Assembly: GCF_001434115.1 (NCBI RefSeq)
Contig: NZ_AZDW01000050.1
Location: 66,679 to 130,678, forward strand
Length of the DNA: 64,000 bases
Reading direction: 5' to 3'
From: Levilactobacillus zymae DSM 19395
GTDB lineage: Bacteria; Bacillota; Bacilli; Lactobacillales; Lactobacillaceae
The notes beneath the pieces were generated by a model that searched no databases, was not told where the DNA came from, and was given only the letters and a program-made list of their open reading frames with translations. Each line of letters starts with the position of its first letter. Position 1 is the first letter of the stretch. Positions 34,898 through 44,101 of this stretch are shown here, piece after piece. The position numbers were made by a program, and so were the translations under genes.

Positions 34898-35698
34898 TTA
34901 CATCAATTCCGAATTAGCGATTTCCGTGTACATCTTCTGACCACCCACTAAATAATTGCTGTAGTACACGCTGGGAATGTCATCGTCAGACTGGCCCGCG
35001 GTTAAGAAGGGCTTGTGCAGATTGATAACGTTGAGCCGGTATTGCGTCTTACCCTGGTACTTGACCTTTTTAAAGGACAAGCCACTAAACTTCTTGTTTA
35101 GGAATAGTTCGCGCGTGTTGCCGTGGACCTTAGTTCGCTGGATTTTCACCTGATGTTGGGGCTTGTCGTTGAACTGGTATTGGGTTCCGGCAGCGTACTT
35201 GCGGTATTCGACGTAGCCGTTGCTGGCGATGTGAAAAAAGGTCGTGTCGCGGCGTTGCGCATTTGCCAGCAGTTTTCCTTGGTATAAACGTCCCGAACTG
35301 TAGGCCGGCATATAGGCTGGCCGGGCGACTCTTTTGAAGTCCTGAGGATTCTTAGCGTACTGCATGCCAATGGATGACGCGTAAGGCTTGTTCCGCGGCC
35401 GTTTTTGATTAAATAAGGAATCATTCAATTGCTCTACCATGACGCCCATTTCATGATTGTCCTTACTCCCTTGGACGATGGTCCCTTTAGGAATTTTGAT
35501 GAATTTAAAGGAATTATCGTCAAATTGAACTCGGGCCTTGGTGGTCCGTTTGGCTTGATAATACTTGAATTTGTAAAGTTGGCTGGCGGCTACCTGTTCG
35601 TTACCGATTTGGTAGGTTTTAGCCTGCGAGGGAGTTGGGAATAGTGCCATCGCACCGGCAACGACCAACGGCATGATCAATAATTTTTTTAAACGCAT
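34898..35698 (-). CDS. Secreted basic protein of unknown function
   Basis: This is 266 residues. A clear signal peptide (MRLKKLLIMPLVVAGAMAL...SQA, cut near residue 26) is followed by a lysine/tyrosine-rich, beta-prone sequence with repeated YxGK and YRxxN patterns (LYQGKLLAN, KYQGKTQYRLNVIN). No catalytic motif or known wall-binding domain is recognised. The style resembles lactobacillar surface proteins with SLAP/DUF5776-like basic modules, but no specific family is assigned. It is a single gene flanked by structured intergenic DNA on its 3' side. Confidence 0.75.
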   Translation of the reverse strand: MRLKKLLIMPLVVAGAMALFPTPSQAKTYQIGNEQVAASQLYKFKYYQAKRTTKARVQFDDNSFKFIKIPKGTIVQGSKDNHEMGVMVEQLNDSLFNQKRPRNKPYASSIGMQYAKNPQDFKRVARPAYMPAYSSGRLYQGKLLANAQRRDTTFFHIASNGYVEYRKYAAGTQYQFNDKPQHQVKIQRTKVHGNTRELFLNKKFSGLSFKKVKYQGKTQYRLNVINLHKPFLTAGQSDDDIPSVYYSNYLVGGQKMYTEIANSELM

Positions 35699-35836
35699 AA
35701 TTTTCTCCTTCTCTAGTGAGGTGTCTGGCTTAATTCTACCGGCTTTAGGTTGCCGATGGGGCAGGACGCAGCCTTAATCTGCTGGCCGGTGGAACTTGAA
35801 TTCAGGCGGAAGTCCACTCGATAGCGAGGACGTAGA

Positions 35837-35877
35837 AAAGGGGTTCGGCCACCATCACTGATTGCCGAACCCCTTTT
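35837..35877. terminator. Terminator of the ABC exporter operon
   Basis: AGGGGTTCGGC and GCCGAACCCCT pair across an imperfect loop. The minus-strand reading ends in TTTT just after the permease stop. Confidence 0.85.
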
Positions 35878-35880
35878 TGA

Positions 35881-37509
35881 TCAATGTTGTTGTAAATCGC
35901 GGTGCGTGTAACCCCACCAGCCGATGAGGCCTAGCAGAACGGCCAGACCCAGTTCCCAGCCAAAGGTCGCCCACGCCACGTGGTGCACGGGAACGCTGGG
36001 GGCCCACCCGAACGGGCTGAGTCGCTTGGCCCATTTGGGCAATTGTAAGAGGTTTCCCAGGTACTGACTGACGAAGCCGTAAGCCAGGTACAGCCAGGCC
36101 AAGGTACGTCCTTGGGGCCAGACGCCAACCAGCAGGATGCCGAGGGCTAAGAAGAGGCCAATCACCGGCAGTTGCCCCCAGAACCCTTGCCAGAATTCGA
36201 AAGCGGTAATTCCGTCACTGGCGTGCGTCAGACTCGCGTTGCCCGTCAGGACCATGCCGCCCCAGCCGCCCAGAAAGATCAGGGTACTGAGCAGGCTGGC
36301 GGGCCCCACGTAACTCAAAAACAGTCGTGTGCGACTCAGGGGCCGGGCGTACAGGGCTTCCAACCAGCCGTGGGTCTCGTCACCGTAGAGTTTGAAAATC
36401 AGCTGTAACCCGGGGATGACGGCCACGGCGGCCAGGATGATGGCCAGTAACGCACTAAAGTTGACCAGCAAGCTGTGGTTGGCCGAGTGGACCACGGCTT
36501 TGCCGAAGACCTGCTGCATGGTCGGATTGGTCTTCAAGATATCGCCGATGGTGTTGAAGACGGTCCCGTAGGCCGCGCCCAGCACCACGACGCCTAAGAA
36601 CCAGCCCAGAAAAACGTTGTGTTGACGCCGCCAGAGTAAGGAGAGCGGTCCGCGTAACCAGGTCGAAGCGGTCCGCCGCCCCGGCCGCGTCGCGATGGCA
36701 CCCGAGCCTAAGTCGCGGTGTTGAGCCACCCAAAGCGCTAAGGTGATGCAAATCAGTCCGGTCAGGCCACTCAATAGGACCGGCGTCCAGTTAGGCTGAT
36801 GGTAGGGGGCCAGCTTTTCCACCCAGCCCAGGGGCGACCACCAGGTCAGGCGGGGCTGCTGGACGTCGGTGATCATGCGGGCCAGGTAACTCAGACCGAA
36901 CAGGGTGTAGGCCATGCCGGTCGCACTGGCGGCGTGATCGGCTAGCTGGGCCAAAAGCAACGTCAACATCCCGAACAGCCAGCCAATCGTGGCCAATCCC
37001 AGACCAATTACCCAGTTACCCTGGGTGGTCGCTCCGGGCATGGTCGCGAAGTTGAGCCCCAGGGCGTACAAGACGCCGATGCCCAGGTTGACCAAGGTCA
37101 GTTCGCTGGCCGCCGCCAAGAGCGGGGTTTGCGGCCCAATCGCGTGGGCCCGTAAGAGTTCGGTCAACCCCTGGTCTTCTTCATAACGGGTCGCGTGAAC
37201 GGCCAGCCCCAGGTTCATCACGACCTGGATCAGGGCCATGAAGAGTAACATTTCGTTGGCGAAAATTTGGGCGGTCGTCGCGTTTTTCCCCAGTTGAAAC
37301 GGGCCGAACATGGCCACGATGGCCGGACTCTTTAACGTCGCCACGATACCGGCAATTTCGGCCTTAGTGCCGTAAATATCGACGAATTTGACGGCCACGG
37401 CGGCCATCAATCCGGCCAAGACCAGTACCCAGATCAAGAGACGGAAGCGGTCCCGGCGTAACCCTAACCGGGTGAGACGCCCAGTCCCGGTGCGTGTAGT
37501 GAGTGTCAT
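35881..37509 (-). CDS. ABC-2-type multidrug export permease
   Basis: This is about 542 residues with roughly twelve hydrophobic spans in two similar halves. The opening TRTGTGRLTRLGLRRDRFRLLIW resembles 'polyketide/antibiotic exporter' permeases. ATG 37509 is preferred over GTG 37518, since GGAAAGG lies too close to the GTG. It starts just after the ATPase stop, so both are translated together. A TetR-family gene diverges upstream. Export of a toxic hydrophobic compound is inferred; the substrate is unknown. Confidence 0.82.
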   Translation of the reverse strand: MTLTTRTGTGRLTRLGLRRDRFRLLIWVLVLAGLMAAVAVKFVDIYGTKAEIAGIVATLKSPAIVAMFGPFQLGKNATTAQIFANEMLLFMALIQVVMNLGLAVHATRYEEDQGLTELLRAHAIGPQTPLLAAASELTLVNLGIGVLYALGLNFATMPGATTQGNWVIGLGLATIGWLFGMLTLLLAQLADHAASATGMAYTLFGLSYLARMITDVQQPRLTWWSPLGWVEKLAPYHQPNWTPVLLSGLTGLICITLALWVAQHRDLGSGAIATRPGRRTASTWLRGPLSLLWRRQHNVFLGWFLGVVVLGAAYGTVFNTIGDILKTNPTMQQVFGKAVVHSANHSLLVNFSALLAIILAAVAVIPGLQLIFKLYGDETHGWLEALYARPLSRTRLFLSYVGPASLLSTLIFLGGWGGMVLTGNASLTHASDGITAFEFWQGFWGQLPVIGLFLALGILLVGVWPQGRTLAWLYLAYGFVSQYLGNLLQLPKWAKRLSPFGWAPSVPVHHVAWATFGWELGLAVLLGLIGWWGYTHRDLQQH

Positions 37510-37514
37510 TTTGG

Positions 37515-38405
37515 TCACGCCTTTCCGTAGTAGTGCATGAAGAGGTCTTCCAACGTCGGTGGGGTGCTTTGCAGCGCCACGACCTGGTGGGCGGTCAGCG
37601 CCGTCATCACCGCGGGTAACTGCTCGGCTTCTACCGAGAACTGCCAGCTGTTGGGCTGTTGGCCAGTTTGCACGGCGTGAACGCCGGGGAGGGCTGCCGG
37701 GTCCAACGGCGTTTTGGTGGTGACCGTGATGACCGTGCGGGTCAGGTGGCGCATCTCGGCCAGACTGCCGGTCTCGATGATGGTCCCCTCCCGGATGATG
37801 GCGATGCGGTCACACATCCGTTCGACTTCGGAAAGAATGTGACTGGACAAGAGGACGGCCTTGCCGCGGTGTTTCAGGTCTAAAACGGCCTCCTGGAAGA
37901 TCTTTTCGTTGAGCGGGTCCAACCCGGACGTGGGTTCGTCGAAGATGTAGAAGTCGGCGTCCTGCGAAAAGGCGGCAATCAACGCGACCTTCTGCCGGTT
38001 CCCTTTGGAGTAGGTCCGGGCCTTCTTGGTGGGGTCCAGCCCGAATCGGTGAATCAACTCGTCGGTCCGGGCGGTATGGGCGTTACCGTTGAGTTTTAAC
38101 AGCAGGTCGATGATCTCGCCGCCGGTCAGGTTGGGCCAGAGGTACACGTCGCCGGGGACGTAGGCCAGGCGTTGGTGAATGGCGACGCTGTCGTGCCAAA
38201 CGTCGTGACCGAAGATGGTGGCCGAGCCACCGCTAGCGCGAATCAATCCGAGTAAAGTCCGAATGGTGGTCGACTTACCGGCACCATTGGGCCCGATGAA
38301 GCCGAAGACCTCGCCGGCGTTGACGCTAAAGGTGATGTCTTTGAGCGCGGTAAACTTACCGAAACGTTTTTGTAAGTGGTTAATTTCTAGAATGGGTTGG
38401 GTCAT
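37515..38405 (-). CDS. ABC transporter ATP-binding protein
   Basis: This is 296 residues from ATG 38405 after AAGGAGG; the upstream extension to 38504 is rejected because it runs through the promoter and operator. Walker A GPNGAGKST, signature YSKGNRQ and Walker B FYIFDEPTSGLD are present. It powers the permease encoded next. The operon is preceded by a 31-bp palindrome that probably binds the divergent TetR protein. Confidence 0.93.
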   Translation of the reverse strand: MTQPILEINHLQKRFGKFTALKDITFSVNAGEVFGFIGPNGAGKSTTIRTLLGLIRASGGSATIFGHDVWHDSVAIHQRLAYVPGDVYLWPNLTGGEIIDLLLKLNGNAHTARTDELIHRFGLDPTKKARTYSKGNRQKVALIAAFSQDADFYIFDEPTSGLDPLNEKIFQEAVLDLKHRGKAVLLSSHILSEVERMCDRIAIIREGTIIETGSLAEMRHLTRTVITVTTKTPLDPAALPGVHAVQTGQQPNSWQFSVEAEQLPAVMTALTAHQVVALQSTPPTLEDLFMHYYGKA

Positions 38406-38475
38406 GGGTAATCCCTCCTTATCAACTCTTAAATCGCTATCATCGTAAGCCCGGGGGTGGGGAAAGTCAACGAAA

Positions 38476-38506
38476 AAGTGAACTATTTTTAAATAATAGT
38501 TCACTT
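38476..38506. promoter_or_regulatory. 31-bp palindrome, candidate TetR operator
   Basis: AAGTGAACTATT (38476-38487) and AATAGTTCACTT (38495-38506) are perfect 12-base arms around 7 bases. The palindrome lies between the divergent ABC exporter and TetR genes. Confidence 0.7.
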
Positions 38507-38632
38507 ATTTACGACGAGGGAAGCGCCTGACCTCATCGGCTTTAGAATTGGACGGTTGGTTTGGTCGGCGACCGGCTCAACCGTATGGTAAAATAATCAA
38601 CGATAAGGGGAATTTCGAGAGGTGATCAGGTC

Positions 38633-39283
38633 ATGGCAACCAATCAACAACGCAAACAACAGCAGCGCCAACATATCCTGCAAACGGCCCAGACGCTGTT
38701 CATGCGCGACGGCTTCAAGGCCATCAAGGTCAGTGCCATCGCGGCGGCGGCCGATGTTTCGCAGGTGACGCTGTACAAGTATTTTGACAGCAAGCTTAAC
38801 CTGGGTCACCAGGTGGTTTTAGCGATGGTGAACGACGGGTACGCCGATAGTCGGGCCTATGCGACCGACCCGCAGCTGTCTTACCAGGAGATCGTTCAGA
38901 AGATGGTCACGTTGAGCACCCAGATGACGGATACCATGCACCCGGACTTTTACCGGTTCGTGGTCCGCGACATGCAGGGCCAACTGGGCAACGACGAGAC
39001 CATGCAGGCCTATCAGGCGCAGAAACGCAACTTCTGGTCCGTCGTGATTCAGCGTGGTCGGGAAGCGGGGATGATCGACCCCGTCCTGACCGATGACGCG
39101 TTGATGCTGTATCTGGACATGTTTATCCAATACATCAGCAGTCCCGCCGGTCAAAAAATCGTGGCCGGTGGGGAACAGGACGCCCATTTCAAGGCCCTGA
39201 CCCGGCAGATCGACCACCTCTTTTTCTACGGCTTCATCGGCGTTCCTCCCACAGAGACGAAAGAAGGACTTTCTCATGAGTAA
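38633..39283 (+). CDS. TetR/AcrR-family regulator
   Basis: This is 216 residues with an N-terminal HTH (ILQTAQTLFMRDGFKAIKVSAIAAAADVSQVTLYKYFDSK, residues ~17-55, one domain) and a helical ligand-binding C-terminal part. It is divergent from an ABC exporter operon, with a 31-bp palindrome between them; repression of the exporter, relieved by its substrate, is the likely role. Its stop overlaps the ATG of the HD-domain gene, so the two are co-translated. Confidence 0.9.
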   Translation: MATNQQRKQQQRQHILQTAQTLFMRDGFKAIKVSAIAAAADVSQVTLYKYFDSKLNLGHQVVLAMVNDGYADSRAYATDPQLSYQEIVQKMVTLSTQMTDTMHPDFYRFVVRDMQGQLGNDETMQAYQAQKRNFWSVVIQRGREAGMIDPVLTDDALMLYLDMFIQYISSPAGQKIVAGGEQDAHFKALTRQIDHLFFYGFIGVPPTETKEGLSHE

Positions 39284-39932
39284 CGAGACTTTAACCGCCG
39301 TACACGATTTCGCCCGCAGCAAGATGCGCGACGACGAGACCGGCCACGGCTTCGACCACATTCAACGCGTCGTCGGTTTAGCCGACCGCATCTTAGCGGC
39401 GTATCCGGCTGCTGACCGGCTGTTGACGCTAACGGCGGCCTACCTGCACGACGTGATCGACGAGAAATTAGTCGCCGACACCCAGGCGGCTAGCGCCGAG
39501 GTCCGCGACTTTCTCAGTGCTCACGACTTCAGTTCGGCCCAGCAGGACACGATTTTTCTGATTATGGACAACATGTCGTTCCATAAGACGCTCGACGGGA
39601 CGGCCAAACCTTTGCCGTTAGAGGGCCAAATTGTCCAGGATGCCGACCGCTTGGACGCCATTGGGGCCATCGGCATCGCCCGGGCCATCTACTTCGGCGG
39701 CCACTTCGGCGAAAAAATCTATGATCCGGCCGTGGCGCCGCGCACGCAGATGACCCACGCCGAGTACCGTAATCTGGGTGGTGAGACCATCATCAACCAC
39801 TTCTATGAAAAACTATTGACGTTAAAGGACCTGATGAACACGACCGCCGCTAAGGAATTAGCGGCACATCGTCAGCAGGTCATGTTGGACTTTCTGGCTG
39901 AGTTCAAGGACGAGTGGCAAGCCAACCGTTAA
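39276..39932 (+). CDS. HD-domain phosphohydrolase (YedJ-like)
   Basis: This is 218 residues. The HD metal-binding motif is visible: GHGFDHIQRVV (His, early) and AAYLHDVID (His-Asp), with later IVQDADRLDAIGAIGIARA. The family includes nucleotide and phosphate-ester hydrolases; the natural substrate is not known. The start overlaps the end of the TetR gene by 8 bases. A terminator follows at about 39943-39976. Its link to drug export is by operon position only. Confidence 0.85.
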   Translation: MSNETLTAVHDFARSKMRDDETGHGFDHIQRVVGLADRILAAYPAADRLLTLTAAYLHDVIDEKLVADTQAASAEVRDFLSAHDFSSAQQDTIFLIMDNMSFHKTLDGTAKPLPLEGQIVQDADRLDAIGAIGIARAIYFGGHFGEKIYDPAVAPRTQMTHAEYRNLGGETIINHFYEKLLTLKDLMNTTAAKELAAHRQQVMLDFLAEFKDEWQANR

Positions 39933-39942
39933 AGCGCAACGA

Positions 39943-39978
39943 ACGCCTTCCCGTTCCCGGGGTGAAGGCGTTTTTATT
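39943..39978 (+). terminator. Terminator after the HD-domain gene
   Basis: ACGCCTTC and GAAGGCGT form the stem, followed by TTTTATTTT. Confidence 0.82.
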
Positions 39979-40090
39979 TTGTGCGTGCGCAATTTAATCC
40001 ATGACATTGGCGCCAAAAGTGCGTATGATAGATGCAGTGTTTAAAAAATTGAGCCGTAATTAAATTTAACGATAAAGGAGTGTGGTTGAA

Positions 40091-41494
40091 ATGGCTGCAA
40101 ACGAAACGGAACCGCAGGAACTCACGGGGCAGCGCCTGGTCGCCATCGTGGCCGTGGCCCTGATGGCCTTCGTGGGCATCTTGGTCGAAACGTCGATGAA
40201 CGTGACCTTTCCCACGTTGATGCGGACCATGCACGTGTCGTTAAGTACCGTGCAGTGGGTCACCACGGGGTACTTACTGACCGTGGCGTTACTAATGATT
40301 ACCTCGGCGTTTCTGAAGCAACGCTTTACCAACCGGCAATTATTCGTGACCGGGGCGGGGCTGTTTATCCTGGGCGCGTTGATCTGTGCGCTGGCGCCCA
40401 ACTTTCCCATCTTGTTGGTGGGCCGGTTGATTCAGGCCGGCTGTGCGGGGATCGCGATTCCGTTGATGGTCAACGTGGTGGTCGAAAGCGTGCCGCGGGC
40501 CAAGCTGGGGTTCTACATGGGGATGACCGGATTGATCCTGATGATTGCGCCGGCCAGTGGCCCGACCTTTGGTGGGATCATGGTGTCGCTAGCCGATTGG
40601 CGCATGATTTTCTGGTCGACGATTCCCGTGGAGGCCCTGGTCCTGATTTTCGGGGTCCGCGCCATTCAGCAGTATACGCCGACGCAGGCCGTCAAATTCG
40701 ACTGGCGGCAATTCGCGTTGTTGGCGGTGGCCTTCGTGGCCGTGATGTTGGGCTTCAATAGCCTGACCACGGCGGGTTGGTTGAGCTGGCAGTTCCTGGG
40801 CGGCCTGGTTCTGGGTATCTTGGCCCTGCTCGGCTACGTCCGGGTGGCGAAAACCAGCGACCGGCCGCTCCTCAAGCTGGAAATCTTCCGGAATCCCATC
40901 TTCACCTACAGTTTCTTTGCCTACGTGATCCTACAATTCTGTAATATCGGGATCAACTTCGCCTTACCCAACTACGTGCAAATCGTGGTGGGGGCCAGTT
41001 CGCTGGCCGGTGGGTTGATGCTCCTGCCCGGGAGCCTGATCACCGCGATTCTGCAGCCCTGGTTCGGTCATTTGCTCGACGAACACGGCGCTAAACTCCC
41101 CATCTTGTTAGGGAGTAGCCTGTTTCTGGTGGCCGCTTTGGGCTTTACGGTGTTGGGGCAACACCTTTCGGTCGTGATTGTGGCCGTGCTGTACATCGTT
41201 TACAGCATTGGGCGGTCGATGGCCTTCAGTAACACCATGACCAACGGCTTAAAGGAAGTCACCATTGAACAACGGGCCGATGCCAACGCAATCTATAACA
41301 CTGGTCAACAGTTTGCCGGGTCCTTGGGGACCACGATCCTGGCGGCGTTGATGTCGTCGGTCAAGGGTGGGGGCCTGTCTTACGCCCACGCCACGGCCCT
41401 GGGGAGTCAGTTAGCCTTTGGGCTGATCCTGGTGTTGAGCATCGTGAACTTTGGCTTCTACGCGATCGTATTTCGGTATCAAAAAAAGGATTAA
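40091..41494 (+). CDS. DHA2-family MFS drug exporter (EmrB/QacA type)
   Basis: This is 467 residues from ATG 40091; AAAGGAG is 10 bases upstream, while the GTG at 40082 is too close. It has about fourteen spans. DHA2 signatures include LVETSMNVTFPTLM, QWVTTGYLLTVALLM, and AFSNTMTNGL late in the protein. It is a proton-driven exporter of unknown substrate. It is monocistronic and followed by a terminator at 41499-41530. Confidence 0.88.
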   Translation: MAANETEPQELTGQRLVAIVAVALMAFVGILVETSMNVTFPTLMRTMHVSLSTVQWVTTGYLLTVALLMITSAFLKQRFTNRQLFVTGAGLFILGALICALAPNFPILLVGRLIQAGCAGIAIPLMVNVVVESVPRAKLGFYMGMTGLILMIAPASGPTFGGIMVSLADWRMIFWSTIPVEALVLIFGVRAIQQYTPTQAVKFDWRQFALLAVAFVAVMLGFNSLTTAGWLSWQFLGGLVLGILALLGYVRVAKTSDRPLLKLEIFRNPIFTYSFFAYVILQFCNIGINFALPNYVQIVVGASSLAGGLMLLPGSLITAILQPWFGHLLDEHGAKLPILLGSSLFLVAALGFTVLGQHLSVVIVAVLYIVYSIGRSMAFSNTMTNGLKEVTIEQRADANAIYNTGQQFAGSLGTTILAALMSSVKGGGLSYAHATALGSQLAFGLILVLSIVNFGFYAIVFRYQKKD

Positions 41495-41498
41495 ACGT

Positions 41499-41531
41499 CA
41501 AAAACCAGTCCGTGATGGGCTGGTTTTTGTG
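41499..41531 (+). terminator. Terminator of the DHA2 gene
   Basis: AAAAACCAG and CTGGTTTTT arms with an internal CC/GG pair enclose a short loop. Confidence 0.85.
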
Positions 41532-41644
41532 AGTTATGGTGCGTAACTAGGTTCTTTCTTAAATCTCAACCACTGATTTAGATACCCATTTATGGCCTCT
41601 TAGTTAAAATAATCCAGTTTAATTACTGTTATAACTCATGTGAG

Positions 41645-41811
41645 CTGGAGGGCCAGTCAGAAATGGGCTCAGGGATGTCGTTTGTCTTGGCCAGTGTTTT
41701 TTACTGGCCTAGACAAAGGTCGGTCTTCAAGACCCGGGCTATGGGCTTGAAGCCGTACCCATCCCGTTCCAGCCCGTTTCTGACTGGCCCGGAAGCGCTG
41801 AATCCCTCCAG
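41645..41811 (+). ncRNA. Structured intergenic element, copy 1
   Basis: Nested helices are visible. Outer: CTGGAGGG (41645-41652) with CCCTCCAG (41804-41811), and GGGCCAGTCAG-type arm 41650-41669 with 41771-41790 (20 bp, one wobble). Next: GGGATG (41672-41677) with CATCCC (41760-41765). A 14-bp helix pairs 41682-41695 with 41703-41716 and has a T-T mismatch at position 7. CTTCAAG (41725-41731) pairs with CTTGAAG (41746-41752), followed by GTACCCAT. It lies between the 3' ends of two convergent genes. The same architecture with compensating changes occurs at 51697-51826 and 59385-59527. Confidence 0.6.
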
Positions 41812-41836
41812 ATTGGTCATCTAAGGTAAGTTCTAA

Positions 41837-42685
41837 TCAAATCTGGACCATCAACACGGCCCCGGCAATCAAGATGCCGAGTCCCGCGGAGGTGGTGAGG
41901 GTGCGCCGCGGGTCCGCCTCCTTGAGGATGATGATTCCCAGAAGCGTAGCAACCACCACGTTTAACTGCGTTAGCACGAAGGCGTTGACCAGTCCGTTGA
42001 GTTGCAGCGAAATCAGGTAGACGGACGAGGAGACCGAGAAGATCAGGCCGGACGTGATGTTCTTGATGCCGGCCGGGTCGTTGCCCGGTAGCTTCCGGCG
42101 GCCAATCAAGTAGAGGAGTAGCGACGTGCTCAACATCCCCAGCGCTTGGGGCAAGAAGCCGTTGATGCCGCTGGTCGAGTTGGCGTAGTGCGGGAAGCCG
42201 GAGTACCCCCAGTACCCAAAGGTGGTCGCTAGCAGGACCAGGTAGCCGCGCAGGTTTTTGAGCGAAAAGCCGACAATACCGTTGGCGACCAGGACGCCGA
42301 GGATGATGATGACCAGGGCACCCAAGCCAATTAGGTTGTCGTGCCAGCCAGTCCATTCGCCGAACAGCCAACCGCCAATCAGCGAGTTGCCAATGATTTG
42401 AAAGGCCGTGGATAGCGGCATGGTCAGACTGACGCCCAGCTTGCCGTAGCCCCAGTACTGGCCGCATTGTCCGAAGCTCCAGAAGGCCCCGGAGATAAAG
42501 TATAGCCAGAAATCGTGACCACTGATGCTGAACCGAAAGATCAGTTGGAGCACCGTGGCGGTGATTACGATACCCATGCTGGTGCCCAAGAGCTGTTGTA
42601 AGAAACTACCGCCGGTGACCTTACGCATCCAGATCGGTAGGATGCCCCAGAAGAGGGCGGGAATGAGTCCAATTAAGATTGCCAT
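41837..42685 (-). CDS. GRP-family sugar transporter (GlcU/RbsU-like)
   Basis: This is 282 residues with ten predicted spans. It opens MAILIGLIPALFWGILPIW and contains SFGQCGQYWGYGKLGVSLTMPLSTAFQ, characteristic of the glucose/ribose porter family of Firmicutes. It lies 15 bases downstream of the GH28 gene on the same strand, so a GH28-transporter operon is likely. The transported sugar may be the GH28 product, a galacturonate-type sugar (inference). A cre-like box lies upstream of the operon. Confidence 0.85.
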   Translation of the reverse strand: MAILIGLIPALFWGILPIWMRKVTGGSFLQQLLGTSMGIVITATVLQLIFRFSISGHDFWLYFISGAFWSFGQCGQYWGYGKLGVSLTMPLSTAFQIIGNSLIGGWLFGEWTGWHDNLIGLGALVIIILGVLVANGIVGFSLKNLRGYLVLLATTFGYWGYSGFPHYANSTSGINGFLPQALGMLSTSLLLYLIGRRKLPGNDPAGIKNITSGLIFSVSSSVYLISLQLNGLVNAFVLTQLNVVVATLLGIIILKEADPRRTLTTSAGLGILIAGAVLMVQI

Positions 42686-42700
42686 GGCGAGACTCCTGTT

Positions 42701-43930
42701 CTAAGTGGCGGGGTGAACGACAAAGGCGTGGGTGGTGTACGAATTTTCGCCGTAGGTCTCGATACCGCGGAGGGGTGCGAAAATCTTCGGCGTGCCCTGC
42801 CAGGGACGCAGATCGTATTGGACGGGGCTGTCCAGGGGCCGGCGCAACGTGAGGGTCACGTGGTCGAACGTCAGATTTTGAATCATGTGGTCGGCCACCG
42901 ACCCGATAAAGAGGCCGTTTTCGGCGTCACAGGTGATGTTGGTGAAGCTGACGTTGCGAATGACTTGACCAGTCAGGTCGGTCTGCGCGTCGCGGGGCAG
43001 AAGTGAGATGAAGATGGGTTCTCCGGCGCCCCACCATTCCTGACTGTAGTGTTTGGTGGCAATCGAGATGTCGTTGAAGCGGATGTTTTCGGCACTGCCC
43101 GGGTCGCGTAGCTGGAAGGTCAGGCCGCGGTTGGTGTTGGTGATGGTCAGGTGCTGGAAGTGGCAGTTGTAGAAGTTGCCGAAGCTACTACTGCCAAATT
43201 TGACCGCGGAACTTTGGGTTCGAATGGTACAGTTTTCGACCAGTAAATTGGTGCAGTCGCCGTACGCCGCGGTTTCTTCGGTGCACTTAGGGCAGATGGC
43301 ATCGTCACCGGTCACGATGGCGCAGTCGTGGATGTAGGTGTTGTGACTGCGGTCGACGTCGATGCCGTCGGTGTTGGGCATCCGCGGCTCGTTGTGGATG
43401 GTGACGCGGGCAATTTCGGTATTGTGACAGCCGACCAGGTGGACCGTCCAGAACGGGGCGTTTTGCAGCGTCACGTCTTGCAACCGCACCTGGTGGCAGT
43501 CCTCGAAGTAGACCGTCATCGGGCGGGGGTATTTGTAGAACTTCAGATGGACCTCGTCGCCCTGATCCGGGTAGATGAACCGTTGGAAATTCCCGTCGAT
43601 GGCCCCGGCACCGGTGATGGCGATGTCGGTCTGCCCCTTGGCGTAGATCAGCCCGCAGATGGGAGTATTGTGCCGGTTCAGTTCAAACGGGCCCGGTCGG
43701 TGGGTGTAGCGCGCTTCGTTGCCGGAGCCGACCAAAGTGGCGCCGGCCGCAATATGTAAGGTAACGTGACTCTTCAAGACCAGCCCGTCGATGACGTACG
43801 GCCCACTGCCGGGGACGAGGACCGTCCCCCCACCGACCTGAGCGCAAGCGTCGATGGCCGTCTGAATCGCGGCGGTCGCGTTGGCGTGAACCTCGGCGTA
43901 GGTCAGGTGCTCTAAGACGTTTAATTGCAT
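42701..43930 (-). CDS. GH28-family glycoside hydrolase (polygalacturonase-like)
   Basis: This is 409 residues, a right-handed beta-helix with NTDGIDVDRSHN and GDDAI, the GH28 catalytic Asp motifs. Where classical polygalacturonases have G-H-G and R-I-K, this protein has SAVKFGSSSFG and RGLTFQLRD, as in bacterial intracellular GH28 subgroups; specificity may differ from plain polygalacturonase. No signal peptide is seen, so short imported oligosaccharides are the likely substrate. It heads an operon with a sugar transporter and has a cre-like box about 80 bases upstream (44011-44024). Confidence 0.85.
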   Translation of the reverse strand: MQLNVLEHLTYAEVHANATAAIQTAIDACAQVGGGTVLVPGSGPYVIDGLVLKSHVTLHIAAGATLVGSGNEARYTHRPGPFELNRHNTPICGLIYAKGQTDIAITGAGAIDGNFQRFIYPDQGDEVHLKFYKYPRPMTVYFEDCHQVRLQDVTLQNAPFWTVHLVGCHNTEIARVTIHNEPRMPNTDGIDVDRSHNTYIHDCAIVTGDDAICPKCTEETAAYGDCTNLLVENCTIRTQSSAVKFGSSSFGNFYNCHFQHLTITNTNRGLTFQLRDPGSAENIRFNDISIATKHYSQEWWGAGEPIFISLLPRDAQTDLTGQVIRNVSFTNITCDAENGLFIGSVADHMIQNLTFDHVTLTLRRPLDSPVQYDLRPWQGTPKIFAPLRGIETYGENSYTTHAFVVHPAT

Positions 43931-44010
43931 GAAACCACCAGCTTTCTAGGAAGGTCCCGGATTCCATCGGTCGCAGAACCCGGAGGAGATACTCTTAGAG
44001 TAGCAGGCAA

Positions 44011-44024
44011 AGAAACCGCTTTCA
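44011..44024 (-). promoter_or_regulatory. cre box upstream of the GH28 operon
   Basis: The minus strand reads TGAAAGCGGTTTCT, matching TGWNANCGNTNWCA except at the last base. CcpA-mediated repression of the GH28/transporter operon is expected. Confidence 0.6.
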
Positions 44025-44056
44025 AGGGGCAGCGAGGAGAAAGTTACCCCCAAATT

Positions 44057-44096
44057 AAAAAAACTGGTGAACCATCGGGATGGTTCGCCAGTTGAC
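44057..44096 (-). terminator. Terminator of the CynX-like MFS gene
   Basis: ACTGGTGAACCAT pairs with ATGGTTCGCCAGT. Read on the minus strand it ends in a long T run, directly after the MFS stop. Confidence 0.88.
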
Positions 44097-44101
44097 GAGG
44101 A

